NCBI GenBank assembly: GCA_910587485.1 | Contig: CAJUKN010000001.1 | Span: 39,773-103,772, forward strand | From: an uncultured Lachnospira sp. | GTDB lineage: Bacteria > Bacillota > Clostridia > Lachnospirales > Lachnospiraceae | Direction: 5' to 3' | Length of the DNA stretch: 64,000 nt | Shown here: piece by piece, positions 24,909 to 34,396 of the stretch | Layout of the letters: each line of letters starts with the position of its first letter | Numbering within the stretch: the stretch's first letter is position 1 | Program-made: the position numbers and the translations under genes | Notes under the pieces: generated by a model | What the model was told of the DNA's origin: nothing | The model's database searches: none | The model's input: only the letters and a program-made list of their open reading frames with translations

Positions 24909-25235
24909 ATGATTGATGCAGCACAGATAATGCCTTTAAATTTTTTTGCTTATGGCGGTGTATATACAGGAGAACATGAGGGAATGCGGTATCGAATTAT
25001 TCGAGATGGCGATAAACCAGACTATCAATTAAAAGTATATATATGGCGCGCTCCATTTGCATATGACTATATATCAAAACAAAAGGATAGTGATTCATTA
25101 ATTGAAACATCAGTGTTTGAATTTAGTGAAGAAGGCAGGATTTGCGCAATTGACTGGCTGCTATTACAGTTTGAAACGCGCAAAGCATACTGGCTTGCAA
25201 AACCTGCCTTAACAGATATTTCAATTAATATTTAA
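24909..25235 (+). CDS. Hypothetical conserved small protein
   Basis: A protein of 108 residues with no signal or membrane segment. Central stretch LKVYIWRAPFAYDYISK, later FSEEGRICAIDWLLLQFETR. I recall similar unnamed proteins in Lachnospiraceae but no function. It has a GAGGTG ribosome site and is cotranscribed with the upstream acetyltransferase. Its last codons overlap the end of the convergent flippase gene by 11 bases. Confidence 0.7.
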   Translation: MIDAAQIMPLNFFAYGGVYTGEHEGMRYRIIRDGDKPDYQLKVYIWRAPFAYDYISKQKDSDSLIETSVFEFSEEGRICAIDWLLLQFETRKAYWLAKPALTDISINI

Positions 25236-26757
25236 AGTACATGATTAAAAATAGTATTCCAGCCACAGCAGCACTGATAATGGAAGCAATCATAGAATCG
25301 GTTGTATTGGTCATAATGCTTTCAAGTATAAGGGATAATGTTATAGAAATAATCCCTATTGCCAATGGTTTTACAATCCAGTCATATACATCGGATTTAA
25401 TGTGAAGTGTGCGGCTGATGGAAATATAATGACTGATACATACAAAAATTTGTGATATTAGTATTCCTATCAAATAAGCAGGAATACCATATTTTGGTAC
25501 AAATAAGATAAGACATGCCAGTCTTATAATAATACCAACAATATTTTGTATACAGGTCGTCGATGTTTTTCCCATGCCATTTAAGGTGCTTCCAAGTGTT
25601 GCTGTAAGATATATAAATGGACATAGCCATGCAAGGACAGTGATATAACCATATACATCAGGTTCCTTAAAAATAATTGCTCCGATGTTTGCACCATAAA
25701 ATATAAATAAAAATGTGCTGATAATGCCCATTGCAATACACAGAGCAATACATTTTGAGATGGTATTTATCAAGCCTTGTTTATTTTGCGAATCACAGTC
25801 TGATGAGACGGTTGGCAGCAGTAAGACGGATAGTGAATTTGTAATAGCGGTAGGAAACATAATAAATGGCAGTGCCATTCCTGTCAGTACACCAAAGTGA
25901 GAGAGTGATTCGCTTTTGCTGTAGCCATATATAATAAGCTGTGCAGGCACAAGGATTGCCTCGCCGCTTTGCAAAAGATGCATTAAAATTCGATTGGCAG
26001 TTAAAGGAAGAGAGTAAACAAATATTTTTTTGATGCCCATCATTGAAATAGCTGTTTTTGCTGTATGGCGATTGGATAGGGCTATTGACAGACAGCAATA
26101 GAAAGCTGCTGCAATTTCCCCTGTCAGGTTTCCTATGATAGCACAAATGATAGTTACAGGAATATGGTTGCTTTGGCAGTAAGATATGTATAAAAATACA
26201 GTTAATATGCGTACTATTTGTTCAATTAATTGTGAGGCAGCAGGTATAACTGATTTTTTCATTCCATAATAGTAACCTACAGTGCAGTTATGTAGAGTAG
26301 AAAATATAAATGATATAGAAAGTATTTTTAATAGTGGTTCACATTCAGGTGTCAATAAAAGTCTTGTTGATATAAATTCTGCTTTGCTGTATGTAAGTAC
26401 AGATAGTATTATGGTTAATGGAATACTGATAGTTAATCCACATTTGAGCCAATAAAGCTGTGATGTGGATATGCCATTTGCAGAGTTCTTGTCTGTATTA
26501 TTCATATGTTTGTTGTTTTTAAGATAAAAATGGGTACTGGATACATATTTTGAAATGGCTGTCTGAATAGAGGCAGAACATATCGCATAGACAAGCCCAA
26601 TAACAGGCATCACAATCTGCATAAGTCCAATACCTTCTGAACCAATGACTCTTGTAAGGTAAATTCGATAAAAAAATCCCAAAACACGACTGATAATTCC
26701 AGCTATCGTAAGAATTAATGTTCCTTTGATTAAAATGTTGTTTTTTATATTTTTCAC
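25225..26757 (-). CDS. Polysaccharide-type flippase (SpoVB/MurJ-like MOP family)
   Basis: A membrane protein of 510 residues with about 14 helices. The opening (ILIKGTLILTIAGIISRVLG, then FFYRIYLTRVIGSEGIGLMQ) is the signature of SpoVB-like members of the MOP exporter superfamily, which flip lipid-linked glycan precursors. The central GVLTGMALPFIMFPTAITNS also fits. The start codon is GTG at 26757. The branch is ambiguous: it may be a cell-wall or sporulation-type flippase. It diverges from the cysteine desulfurase gene across a gap of about 100 bases. Confidence 0.87.
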   Translation of the reverse strand: MKNIKNNILIKGTLILTIAGIISRVLGFFYRIYLTRVIGSEGIGLMQIVMPVIGLVYAICSASIQTAISKYVSSTHFYLKNNKHMNNTDKNSANGISTSQLYWLKCGLTISIPLTIILSVLTYSKAEFISTRLLLTPECEPLLKILSISFIFSTLHNCTVGYYYGMKKSVIPAASQLIEQIVRILTVFLYISYCQSNHIPVTIICAIIGNLTGEIAAAFYCCLSIALSNRHTAKTAISMMGIKKIFVYSLPLTANRILMHLLQSGEAILVPAQLIIYGYSKSESLSHFGVLTGMALPFIMFPTAITNSLSVLLLPTVSSDCDSQNKQGLINTISKCIALCIAMGIISTFLFIFYGANIGAIIFKEPDVYGYITVLAWLCPFIYLTATLGSTLNGMGKTSTTCIQNIVGIIIRLACLILFVPKYGIPAYLIGILISQIFVCISHYISISRTLHIKSDVYDWIVKPLAIGIISITLSLILESIMTNTTDSMIASIISAAVAGILFLIMYFKY

Positions 26758-26856
26758 GTTGAACCTTTTAGAAAATATAATAATTTAATATCATTGTATG
26801 TGCCTTTTGAATATATTATTAATGATAGATAGAATCCTTTTTGAGGTGTGTTTTTA

Positions 26857-27990
26857 ATGATATACATGGACAATGCTGCAACAACAAAAATTCATCCGGA
26901 AGTGGTTAATGCGATGCTTCCATATTTGGGAGCGAAGTTTGCGAACCCATCAGGTATATATACATTTGCTAAAGGGGTAAGAAAAGATGTAGAGAGAGCA
27001 AGATATATAATTGCATCTACAATAGGAGCCATGCCGGAGGAAATTTATTTTACTTCAGGTGGAACAGAAGCTGATAACTGGGCGTTAAAGGCTGCTGCCA
27101 GAGAACATGATGGCGGTAATGTGATATCCACTCAAGTGGAACATAAAGCAATATTAGAGTCATTAAATGACTTGGAAAATAATGGAATAAGAACAACGAA
27201 AATGCCTGTTGACAAATATGGAATGATTGAACTTGACCGCTTGCAAAAGACATTGCGTTCGGACACTTTTTTAATATCCGTTATGGCAGCCAATAATGAG
27301 ATTGGCACCATTATGCCATTTGCACAGATAGGTCGAATTGCAAGGTCAAGAAAGATATTGTTTCATACCGATGCCGTGCAGGCATATACCAATATTCCAA
27401 TCAATGTAAATTCGATGAATATTGATATGCTTAGTGTCAGTGCGCATAAGATTCGAGGTCCAAAAGGTGTTGGCTTTTTATATATTAGAAAAGGCTGTGT
27501 AAGGACATCTTTTATTAATGGTGGAAGTCAAGAGATGGGCATGAGAGCTGGAACAGAAAATGTTGCGGGTATTATTGGGCTGGCAAAGGCGGCAGAAATT
27601 GCCTACAATAATATGAAAGCAAGAACAAATAATGAAATTCGTAAAAGAGATTATATGATTGATAAGATTCTTACAAATATTGATGGTGTTACATTAAATG
27701 GACACCGCAGTAAGAGGCTTCCAAACAATGCTAATTTTACAATTAAAGGAGTAAATGGTGCTTCTATGGTACTTATGCTTGACCAGCAGGGAATATGTGC
27801 TTCTGCAGGTTCAGCATGTACGTCCGCTTCTGCAAAACCATCACATGTGTTAAAAGCAATCGGTATGAGTGATGATGATGCACGAAGCACGTTACGATTG
27901 ACAATTAATGAGGAAATAACATATCAAGATATTGATTATGTAGTGCGTTGTATAAAAAGTAATGTAGAACGTGCAAGAAGAGAAATGTAA
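26857..27990 (+). CDS. Cysteine desulfurase (NifS/IscS-like)
   Basis: A PLP enzyme of 377 residues that takes sulfur from cysteine for Fe-S clusters or thio-modification. Motifs: MIYMDNAATTK start, TSGGTEADNWAL, HTDAVQA, the PLP lysine in SAHKIRGPKGVGFLYI and the active cysteine loop CASAGSACTSASAKPSHVL. The short cysteine loop suggests a NifS/IscS group I type. The start at 26857 has GAGGTG upstream; the longer frame adds only three residues. No iscU or tRNA-thiolation gene follows, so the acceptor is unknown. Confidence 0.93.
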   Translation: MIYMDNAATTKIHPEVVNAMLPYLGAKFANPSGIYTFAKGVRKDVERARYIIASTIGAMPEEIYFTSGGTEADNWALKAAAREHDGGNVISTQVEHKAILESLNDLENNGIRTTKMPVDKYGMIELDRLQKTLRSDTFLISVMAANNEIGTIMPFAQIGRIARSRKILFHTDAVQAYTNIPINVNSMNIDMLSVSAHKIRGPKGVGFLYIRKGCVRTSFINGGSQEMGMRAGTENVAGIIGLAKAAEIAYNNMKARTNNEIRKRDYMIDKILTNIDGVTLNGHRSKRLPNNANFTIKGVNGASMVLMLDQQGICASAGSACTSASAKPSHVLKAIGMSDDDARSTLRLTINEEITYQDIDYVVRCIKSNVERARREM

Positions 27991-27997
27991 AGAAACT

Positions 27998-28088
27998 GTC
28001 GCACAAAATACAAGGAATAATAAATACAAGAAAGTATCCTTTTTTTATGAATAGGATAGTATTTTAAATATTGAAGGTTTTGTGCGAC
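27998..28088. terminator. Large-loop inverted repeat
   Basis: GTCGCACAAAA pairs with TTTTGTGCGAC across 69 bases that themselves contain GTATCCT/AGGATAG. It directly follows the cysteine desulfurase stop. Similar outer arms (ACTGTTGTAAAA, ACTGCTACAAA) flank the repeats at 53329 and 28830. Confidence 0.55.
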
Positions 28089-28165
28089 GATTATTAATAT
28101 AATTTAAAAGACTTGTAACATAAAATAAAATTGAGCAAAAAAGAAAGAAAATAATGTATAAGATG

Positions 28166-28195
28166 TTGTAAAATGAATATGTATAATGGTATAAT
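28166..28195 (+). promoter_or_regulatory. Probable promoter of the small secreted repeat protein
   Basis: TTGTAA, 18-base spacer, TATAAT (28190-28195); about 170 bases before the ATG. An AAAGGAG at 28235 lacks a usable frame. Confidence 0.4.
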
Positions 28196-28371
28196 TTTAA
28201 TATTCTTTGAAAGTGAGTTGATTTATATAAGATAAAGGAGATGATATTATTGTAAAAAAATAATTTATATTGTATTCAATATGTGTTTATAGCGAAATTT
28301 TCAAAGGGTGATGTTATTTTTAAAATCTATAATATTATGGATAAAACTTAGACAAGATAGGAGAAAAAACT

Positions 28372-28758
28372 ATGAAAAAGAGAAAAATAATTATAGTTAC
28401 TACAATGTTGTTATCTTTTCTTTTAGTTGCAGTTACAGCTGTGGCAATGCAAGCTTCTTCAGGAAAAATAATAAATGATAAACCAAAATCTGTACAAAAT
28501 TATACAGAAGTACATTCTAATTTTACACCATCAATCATAAGAAGTGCAGTGCTTTCGGGAAGTTCTACTACTTCTAATGAAAATGAACAGAATAAAGAAC
28601 CCGTTTTAGAAGAAACATATACAGAAATAAATCCTAATGCTACACCATTAATTGTAAGAAGTGCAGTACTTCTGGAAAGTTCTACTATTTCAAATGAACA
28701 GAACAAAGAGCCTGTTTTAGGAGAAACATATATAGAAGAGAATCCTATACAAAAGTAA
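28372..28758 (+). CDS. Small exported protein with two internal repeats
   Basis: A protein of 128 residues. The N terminus is a signal-type hydrophobic segment (IIIVTTMLLSFLLVAVTAVA). The mature part holds two imperfect repeats of about 40 residues, units such as YTEVHSNFTPSIIRSAVL and YTEINPNATPLIVRSAVL, each followed by a Ser/Asn/Glu-rich linker ending NKEPVLEET or NKEPVLGET. A third partial repeat starts near the end (TYIEENP). No known domain. The ribosome site is AGGAG. It could be an exported peptide precursor or surface protein; this is inference. Confidence 0.65.
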   Translation: MKKRKIIIVTTMLLSFLLVAVTAVAMQASSGKIINDKPKSVQNYTEVHSNFTPSIIRSAVLSGSSTTSNENEQNKEPVLEETYTEINPNATPLIVRSAVLLESSTISNEQNKEPVLGETYIEENPIQK

Positions 28759-28829
28759 ATCTTAATACATATTCTGTTATGCTAAAAAAATAATTGATTT
28801 ATATTTTATTATAGATTGATAACCTCTTT

Positions 28830-28876
28830 TATAGACTGCTACAAAGTTAAAAAATAAATTTTGCAGCAGTCTATAG
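28830..28876. terminator. Bidirectional terminator
   Basis: TATAGACTGCTACAAA pairs with TTTGCAGCAGTCTATA (one mismatch) between two convergent genes. Confidence 0.65.
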
Positions 28877-28881
28877 AAGTG

Positions 28882-29688
28882 TTATAATTCAAAAAAATGC
28901 GGTTTTCTTTGAATAAAGATGGTGTAATAATGAAAACCACAATCTTTTAAAATATCCCTAGCAATATCCATATGACTTCCAATATCTGAAAGTTTATGAG
29001 CATCAGAACCAATTGTTATAAGTTCTCCACCAAGTTGTTGATATCTTTTTAATATAGTTGGTTCGGGATTGGTATTTATTCCATATCGTATGCCAGCAGT
29101 GTTAAGTTCAATGCCTTTTCCTTTTTCGATTAAGTTTTTTAAAATGGTATCTATATAATCCATAAAATTATAAATATCATAATTATAATTTTTATCAGGA
29201 ATATATCTTGTAATATAGTCAATATGACCATATACATCAAAATTAGAACATATGTTGATGTTATCAATAATGCTTTGATAGTATGCTTTGATAGTGTCTG
29301 TGATATTTTTATCTTTCCAAAATTTAGGATAGTAAGGGTCTTGTCCATATACAAGATGTGATGAACCGATAATAAAATCTAATACATGGATTGAATCATA
29401 AGTATTAATCATATCGGCAGCAGCAGGAAGAAGACCTTGTTCAATACCAATATAAATAGGATAATCTTGATATTGTTCTCGTGTTGTTACAATATCATTA
29501 TAGTAAGTATTGAAATTAAGCTGAAATTCAGTTATGCCATTTTCTAGTGGGAATAAAAAGTCGTTGTGGTCTGTAAAACAAATGGCAGGAAGTCCAAGTT
29601 TAATTGCTGTTTGAATGATATCGTGTGGAGAACAATCAGAATCGCTTGAATGGAAGCTGTGCAGATGACAATCAGGTAAAATATTCAT
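28882..29688 (-). CDS. PHP-domain histidinol-phosphatase family protein
   Basis: A protein of 268 residues with the PHP metallo-phosphatase fold. Metal-binding motifs are DCHLHSFHSSDSDCSP (H-x-H), FTDHNDF, GIEQG, GSSHLV, YGHIDYITRY and IGSDAHKLSD. It corresponds to the HisK/HisJ type that dephosphorylates histidinol phosphate in histidine synthesis, but no other his gene is near, so another phosphoester is possible. AAAGGAG precedes the ATG by about 9 bases. Confidence 0.88.
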   Translation of the reverse strand: MNILPDCHLHSFHSSDSDCSPHDIIQTAIKLGLPAICFTDHNDFLFPLENGITEFQLNFNTYYNDIVTTREQYQDYPIYIGIEQGLLPAAADMINTYDSIHVLDFIIGSSHLVYGQDPYYPKFWKDKNITDTIKAYYQSIIDNINICSNFDVYGHIDYITRYIPDKNYNYDIYNFMDYIDTILKNLIEKGKGIELNTAGIRYGINTNPEPTILKRYQQLGGELITIGSDAHKLSDIGSHMDIARDILKDCGFHYYTIFIQRKPHFFEL

Positions 29689-29838
29689 AAATATAACTCC
29701 TTTAAATTATAGTTATTGAATGCTAGAATAACCTATAGAGTTTATAGCTAACAAGTTCTATTATTTAAAAATGAGAACTTAAGTATACTGTGTTATTTAG
29801 TATAACAAAAGTATATAAAAAAGCAAGAGGATAAGAGA

Positions 29839-30258
29839 ATGGAAGTAATCCGATATATGCAGATGAGTGACCAAAAGTTTTGGTATAGTCTGGATAAACA
29901 TTTGCCAGAAGCAGAATTTGCAAATAAGGTTCGCAACAAACGAGGGTATGTTTTACTAGAAAATAATAAGCCAATTGGATTGTTAAGATACAATTTATTT
30001 TGGGATAATACACCCTTTTGCACGTTGCTTTTTATAACTTCTAGTTTTCAAGGCAAAGGCTATGGCAGAAAACTTGTAGAATATTGGGAAAACGATATGA
30101 AGTCACAAGGTTATGGTATGGTTTTGACTTCTACACAGGTTGATGAAGACGCACAGCATTTTTATAGAAAGTTGGGATATAAAGATTGTGGTGGCTTTGT
30201 TATTGATATTGCAGGGTATGAACAACCAATGGAATTATTTTTGATAAAACCTCTTTAA
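29839..30258 (+). CDS. GNAT-family acetyltransferase
   Basis: A compact GNAT enzyme of 139 residues. The acetyl-CoA binding loop is SSFQGKGYGRKLVEYWE (Q-G-K-G-Y-G), preceded by the strand FCTLLFITS and followed by LTSTQVDEDAQHFYRKLGY. The substrate is unknown. AAGAGGA lies about 7 bases before the ATG. Monocistronic between the PHP gene and the pectate lyase. Confidence 0.85.
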   Translation: MEVIRYMQMSDQKFWYSLDKHLPEAEFANKVRNKRGYVLLENNKPIGLLRYNLFWDNTPFCTLLFITSSFQGKGYGRKLVEYWENDMKSQGYGMVLTSTQVDEDAQHFYRKLGYKDCGGFVIDIAGYEQPMELFLIKPL

Positions 30259-30352
30259 TAAAAGTTCATTCATTGAGTTGGTTTATTGTGGATTATCACC
30301 TGTTTGTATAATGAAATACTGCAAATAATTGTGCAATTTTGCTACCAATAGC

Positions 30353-30381
30353 TTGACAATTCTTTACAGCAATAATATTAT
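30353..30381 (+). promoter_or_regulatory. Probable promoter of the pectate lyase gene
   Basis: TTGACA (30353-30358), 17-base spacer, TATTAT (30376-30381), about 70 bases before the ATG. Confidence 0.5.
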
Positions 30382-30451
30382 AATAGTAACTTTTATAAAG
30401 TACTTTAGCAAAATATCATTGCAAATGTTATGAAAGAATGGAGGGTAACTT

Positions 30452-33400
30452 ATGTATGTTTTAGAAACATCACAGGGAAGGGCAAAGAAAAGGCAAATGA
30501 AACATTTTAAGAAAAAAAGAATGTTTAAAAAACTGACTGCTTTATCACTAACAGGCTTGTTGGCTTTATCGTCTTTGGCTGTTCCTAGTTTAAATGGAGT
30601 ATTAGCAGCTGATGATACTTCAAAGTTGTTGGCATTTTCTACAGCAGAAGGTGGTGGCAGATTTGCTTCTGGTGGGCGAAATTATGACGTTTATATTGTA
30701 ACTTCACTGGAAGATTATGCAAGAGATGAAGAACCGATAGAGGGTACATTGCGTGATGGCTTAGAGGAGTTTGCCAAACCAAAAGAAAATGGCGGACATG
30801 GTGGTGCCATTATTGTTTTTAATGTGGGTGGCACAATTCATTTAAAACACAAATTAATTATTGGTTACAAAAATATCACTATAGCTGGACAGACAGCACC
30901 AGGTGATGGTATTACAATTGCAGGATATGATACGGATATAAGCGGTTCAGAAAATTTGATTATACGATATATGCGTTTTAGACCGGGTGCAGAGAATGTA
31001 TTTAATGGCGGCGATTCAATGGATGCGCTGTGGGGCAGAGATAATAAGACATTTATTATTGACCATTGTTCATTTAGCTGGAATACAGATGAGACATTAT
31101 CTACATATCGTGGTCAAGATGGAACAGTGCAGTGGTGTATTATATCAGAAAGTCTTACCGTTTCAGGACATTCTAAGGGCAGACATGGATATGGTGGTAT
31201 ATTTGGCGGAGATAATGTTGTGTTCCAATATAATTTGATGGCAAACCATACATCACGTAATCCAAGAATTGGCGGTGGTTTTATGGGAGACCCTGCAAAG
31301 CAAGACGCAGCAACTGGAAATCCTAATATTGCAAGAGTTCAGATAAGCAACAGTATATTGTATAACTGGGGATATAACACATGTTATGGCGGTGGTTATA
31401 CATGGTCAAATTATATCAATAATTATCTAAAAGCAGGTGTAGGAACAAGAGATAAGGTAAGAGATCAAGTTATTGATGCTGGTGAAAAAACAAAACGTGG
31501 CGGGTTTTATGTAAATGGCAATTATCTTGAGGGAAATGATGCCATATCACAGGATAATTCTAAGGGAGTTAAAAAATCTGGTGCTACTAGTGGTGATAAG
31601 AAAACCGATTATGTGACAACACCATATGAGGCAGAAGGCTTTAATAATATTACACTTGTTCAGGCGCAGGATTGCTATGAGCCAATCTTAAATAGAGCTG
31701 GTGCTACATATCCTTATAGAGATGCTGTTGATGCAAGGGTTGTTTATGAGACAAAAACAGATACAGGAAGATATATTAACACAGAAGATGAAGTTGGCGG
31801 TTATCCTGCTGCAACAGTGACAAGAGAAGCTGATTTTGATAAAGATAAAGATGGTATACCAGATGCTTGGGAGCTTGCACATGGATTAAATCCAAATGAT
31901 GCTACAGATTCAGCAAAAATTAATCCAAATACAGGATATGCTTATATTGAAGAATATTTTAATGGATTGGTTGAAGAAGTTGAAAAGACAGATTATGAAG
32001 CTCCAAATCCAATCATTACATTGGATTTAAAAGACAATGCTCAGTATGATGTGGGAAGTGATGTTGCTGTCACAGCTAATGTTACACCAAGTGGTAATAA
32101 TACAGTAACAAAAGTTGAATTTTATAATGGAGATAAATTAGCAGGTACAGTGACACAGGCACCATATACATATGTATATACAGGACTTGATGATGGTACT
32201 TATAATATCACAGCAAGGGTTTATGATAGCAATGGCAATAAAACACAAAGTTCTGTATCAAAATTGCATATGAATAGTACCAATTCTTCTGGTGATTGGA
32301 TTAGTAAAGATATTGGTGTGCCAGAGGCTGCCGGAAGTGCAAGCTTGACAGATGGCGTACTCACTGTAAAAGGTGCAGGTAAACTTGGTTTAAGTGAAAG
32401 CACATCATCTTCTAGCGGTATGTGGGGCAAGGCTACTACAGATAACTTCCAGTTTACCTATCAAGAGGTAACAGGTGATACAGAGCTTGTGACAAAACTT
32501 GATTATGCAACAATAGTAGATAATCATGTGTTTATAGGTATTATGTTCCGTGACAGTCTTGATGTTGGTTCAAAGACGGTTGCATTAGGATTATCTTTAA
32601 CAAAGCTTGATGAGAGTGCTAAAGAAAATACTGTATGGTCTGCTTATATGGTAAACAGAGCAACAACAAACGGTAATATTAATACAATATCTGAGACAAT
32701 TGATTCAAAGGGTGCTGCAGATAAGGCAGGGATACCAATTGTTGAGAACTTGAAATTTAAAACTGCACAAACTTATAATGGAGTTTGGTTTAAACTTGCA
32801 AGAATTGGCAATGATTTTATCGGATACGTTTCAGAAGACGGAAGCAATTGGACATATGTTGGCAAAAAGACCGTTTCTATGAATGAAAAGGTTTATGTTG
32901 GATTTGCTGTCGATGCCAATAAGGTGGCTAATAAGCTTGTTAATTTAAGCACAGCAAAGTTTTCAAATATTAGTTTGGGTGCTAATTTTGCACAAATTAA
33001 TCTGGATTTAGCAAATGTGACTGCTGATGGTGCTACAAAGGTTTTAGTAGGTGCAGATTATGAAGTACAGTTTAAGACAGCAGCAGGTTATAAACTTCCT
33101 GAAACGGTTGAGGTAAGTATAGGAAACAGTCAATTAGAGGCAAGTAATTTTGTATATGATGCAGCAACAGGAAAATTAAAAATATCAGGAAGTGCGATTA
33201 AGGACTCTTCTGCTATAACAATTAAGGCAGCAGGTGTTAAAGTACAACAGGGTGAAATTGTTTACAAGCCACAAACTGTAGGCGATACAGAAAATATCAC
33301 AATTGCAGATGACAAAGATGGAATGAATATAAAACAATCTGCAACAGGTGGAAAAATGGTTTCAGCACAAGGTTCAGAAGGAAAGAATATTTCATATGTT

Positions 33401-34096
33401 GTCTTTCCTGAATCAGAAACTGTTAATAAAATGACTTTAAAAGTAAAGGTAAATTCTTTTGTTGAAGGCAATAAAAATGCAGGTATTTTTGTAGGAGCAT
33501 TCCAGACTAATGGAGATTATCTTTATAATTCATTTTCAATTAGAAATACTGGAGATAATAATGCAGTATCTCCATATTGGGTTAAAGCTGATAAAGTAGG
33601 AAATGGAAGTCCAAAAGATGTTTTTACGGAAGGTAATACATATACTTTAACTGTTGAAAAGAAAAATGGATTTTATACAATATCATGGGTAGCCACAAAA
33701 GCAGATGGAACTGTTGGTGCAAAACAAGAAAAAACATTTAGTGATGGTGTTCTTACAGCAGAACAGGCTGCAAGATTTGGCTTGGCAGTAACAGGGGCAG
33801 ATGTTACTATATCTGATTGGACAGTTTATGATGCAAATGGAAACAAGTTATATGAGCAGTCACAAGGAGAGAAACCAATTGACCCAAGTGAAGTGAAATA
33901 TGGTGATGTAAATGGTGATGGTGATATTAACTCATCCGATGCTGTGTTGTTAAAGAAACATTTAGCACAAGTGACAGGATTAGATATTAATGAAAAAGCA
34001 TGTGATGTTAATGCAGATGGTACACTAGATGTTCAAGATGCTATCATACTTTTAAAGCATTTAGCTGGAATGAATGTAACACTTGGTAAAAAATAA
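30452..34096 (+). CDS. Secreted multidomain pectate lyase (PL1) with dockerin
   Basis: A protein of 1214 residues. A long positively charged signal peptide ends near residue 52 (LSSLAVPSLNGVLAAD). Residues about 55-440 are a PL1 beta-helix (GTLRDGLEEFAKP, ITIAGQTAPGDGI, NLIIRYMRFRPG, DHCSFSWNTDE, SRNPRIGGG) that cleaves polygalacturonate by beta-elimination with calcium. Then come a calcium-rich DKDKDGIPDAWE segment (about 459), an Ig-like domain (about 521-605), a DUF1349/laminin-G-like binding module (about 612-843), an X2-like Ig module (about 846-930) and another jelly-roll module (about 930-1140). A type I dockerin (about 1148-1210, DVNGDGDINSSDAVLLKKHL twice in plan) closes it. The dockerin implies attachment to a cohesin scaffold; none is in the window. 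AATGGAGGG supports the start. Confidence 0.93.
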   Translation: MYVLETSQGRAKKRQMKHFKKKRMFKKLTALSLTGLLALSSLAVPSLNGVLAADDTSKLLAFSTAEGGGRFASGGRNYDVYIVTSLEDYARDEEPIEGTLRDGLEEFAKPKENGGHGGAIIVFNVGGTIHLKHKLIIGYKNITIAGQTAPGDGITIAGYDTDISGSENLIIRYMRFRPGAENVFNGGDSMDALWGRDNKTFIIDHCSFSWNTDETLSTYRGQDGTVQWCIISESLTVSGHSKGRHGYGGIFGGDNVVFQYNLMANHTSRNPRIGGGFMGDPAKQDAATGNPNIARVQISNSILYNWGYNTCYGGGYTWSNYINNYLKAGVGTRDKVRDQVIDAGEKTKRGGFYVNGNYLEGNDAISQDNSKGVKKSGATSGDKKTDYVTTPYEAEGFNNITLVQAQDCYEPILNRAGATYPYRDAVDARVVYETKTDTGRYINTEDEVGGYPAATVTREADFDKDKDGIPDAWELAHGLNPNDATDSAKINPNTGYAYIEEYFNGLVEEVEKTDYEAPNPIITLDLKDNAQYDVGSDVAVTANVTPSGNNTVTKVEFYNGDKLAGTVTQAPYTYVYTGLDDGTYNITARVYDSNGNKTQSSVSKLHMNSTNSSGDWISKDIGVPEAAGSASLTDGVLTVKGAGKLGLSESTSSSSGMWGKATTDNFQFTYQEVTGDTELVTKLDYATIVDNHVFIGIMFRDSLDVGSKTVALGLSLTKLDESAKENTVWSAYMVNRATTNGNINTISETIDSKGAADKAGIPIVENLKFKTAQTYNGVWFKLARIGNDFIGYVSEDGSNWTYVGKKTVSMNEKVYVGFAVDANKVANKLVNLSTAKFSNISLGANFAQINLDLANVTADGATKVLVGADYEVQFKTAAGYKLPETVEVSIGNSQLEASNFVYDAATGKLKISGSAIKDSSAITIKAAGVKVQQGEIVYKPQTVGDTENITIADDKDGMNIKQSATGGKMVSAQGSEGKNISYVVFPESETVNKMTLKVKVNSFVEGNKNAGIFVGAFQTNGDYLYNSFSIRNTGDNNAVSPYWVKADKVGNGSPKDVFTEGNTYTLTVEKKNGFYTISWVATKADGTVGAKQEKTFSDGVLTAEQAARFGLAVTGADVTISDWTVYDANGNKLYEQSQGEKPIDPSEVKYGDVNGDGDINSSDAVLLKKHLAQVTGLDINEKACDVNADGTLDVQDAIILLKHLAGMNVTLGKK

Positions 34097-34120
34097 ATAG
34101 TTACAAAAATAAAAGGTTTT

Positions 34121-34154
34121 TGTCGGCAGAATAATAAAATCTGCCGACATTTTT
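34121..34154 (+). terminator. Intrinsic terminator of the pectate lyase gene
   Basis: TGTCGGCAGA and TCTGCCGACA enclose a 9-base loop, followed by TTTTTA. Confidence 0.85.
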
Positions 34155-34396
34155 ATGTAAGAATGAAGATTCATTATAATAATATTAATGATTTATAATT
34201 GTGTTTATTGTTTATAATTATGCTAATTAATTAGTTATATCTGTTGTTTTTGTATATTTAGATAATAGGTGAGAACATGCGTTCTTATTTTTAGTGCTTG
34301 AAAATTCATTTATCTATTGGTATTATATTGAAGATGTGAGGCGCATAAAAGCTAAAAATAGAAGAACTTAAAGAAAATAAAATTTTGAGGTAAAAT
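34155..34396 (+). other. Leader region of the Na/Pi symporter
   Basis: AT-rich, with no gene. TTTTTAGTGCTT (near 34290) could pair with AAGCTAAAAA (near 34354) across about 55 bases. The right part repeats the arm seen at 10882. The SD before 34397 is weak (TGAGG). Confidence 0.35.
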
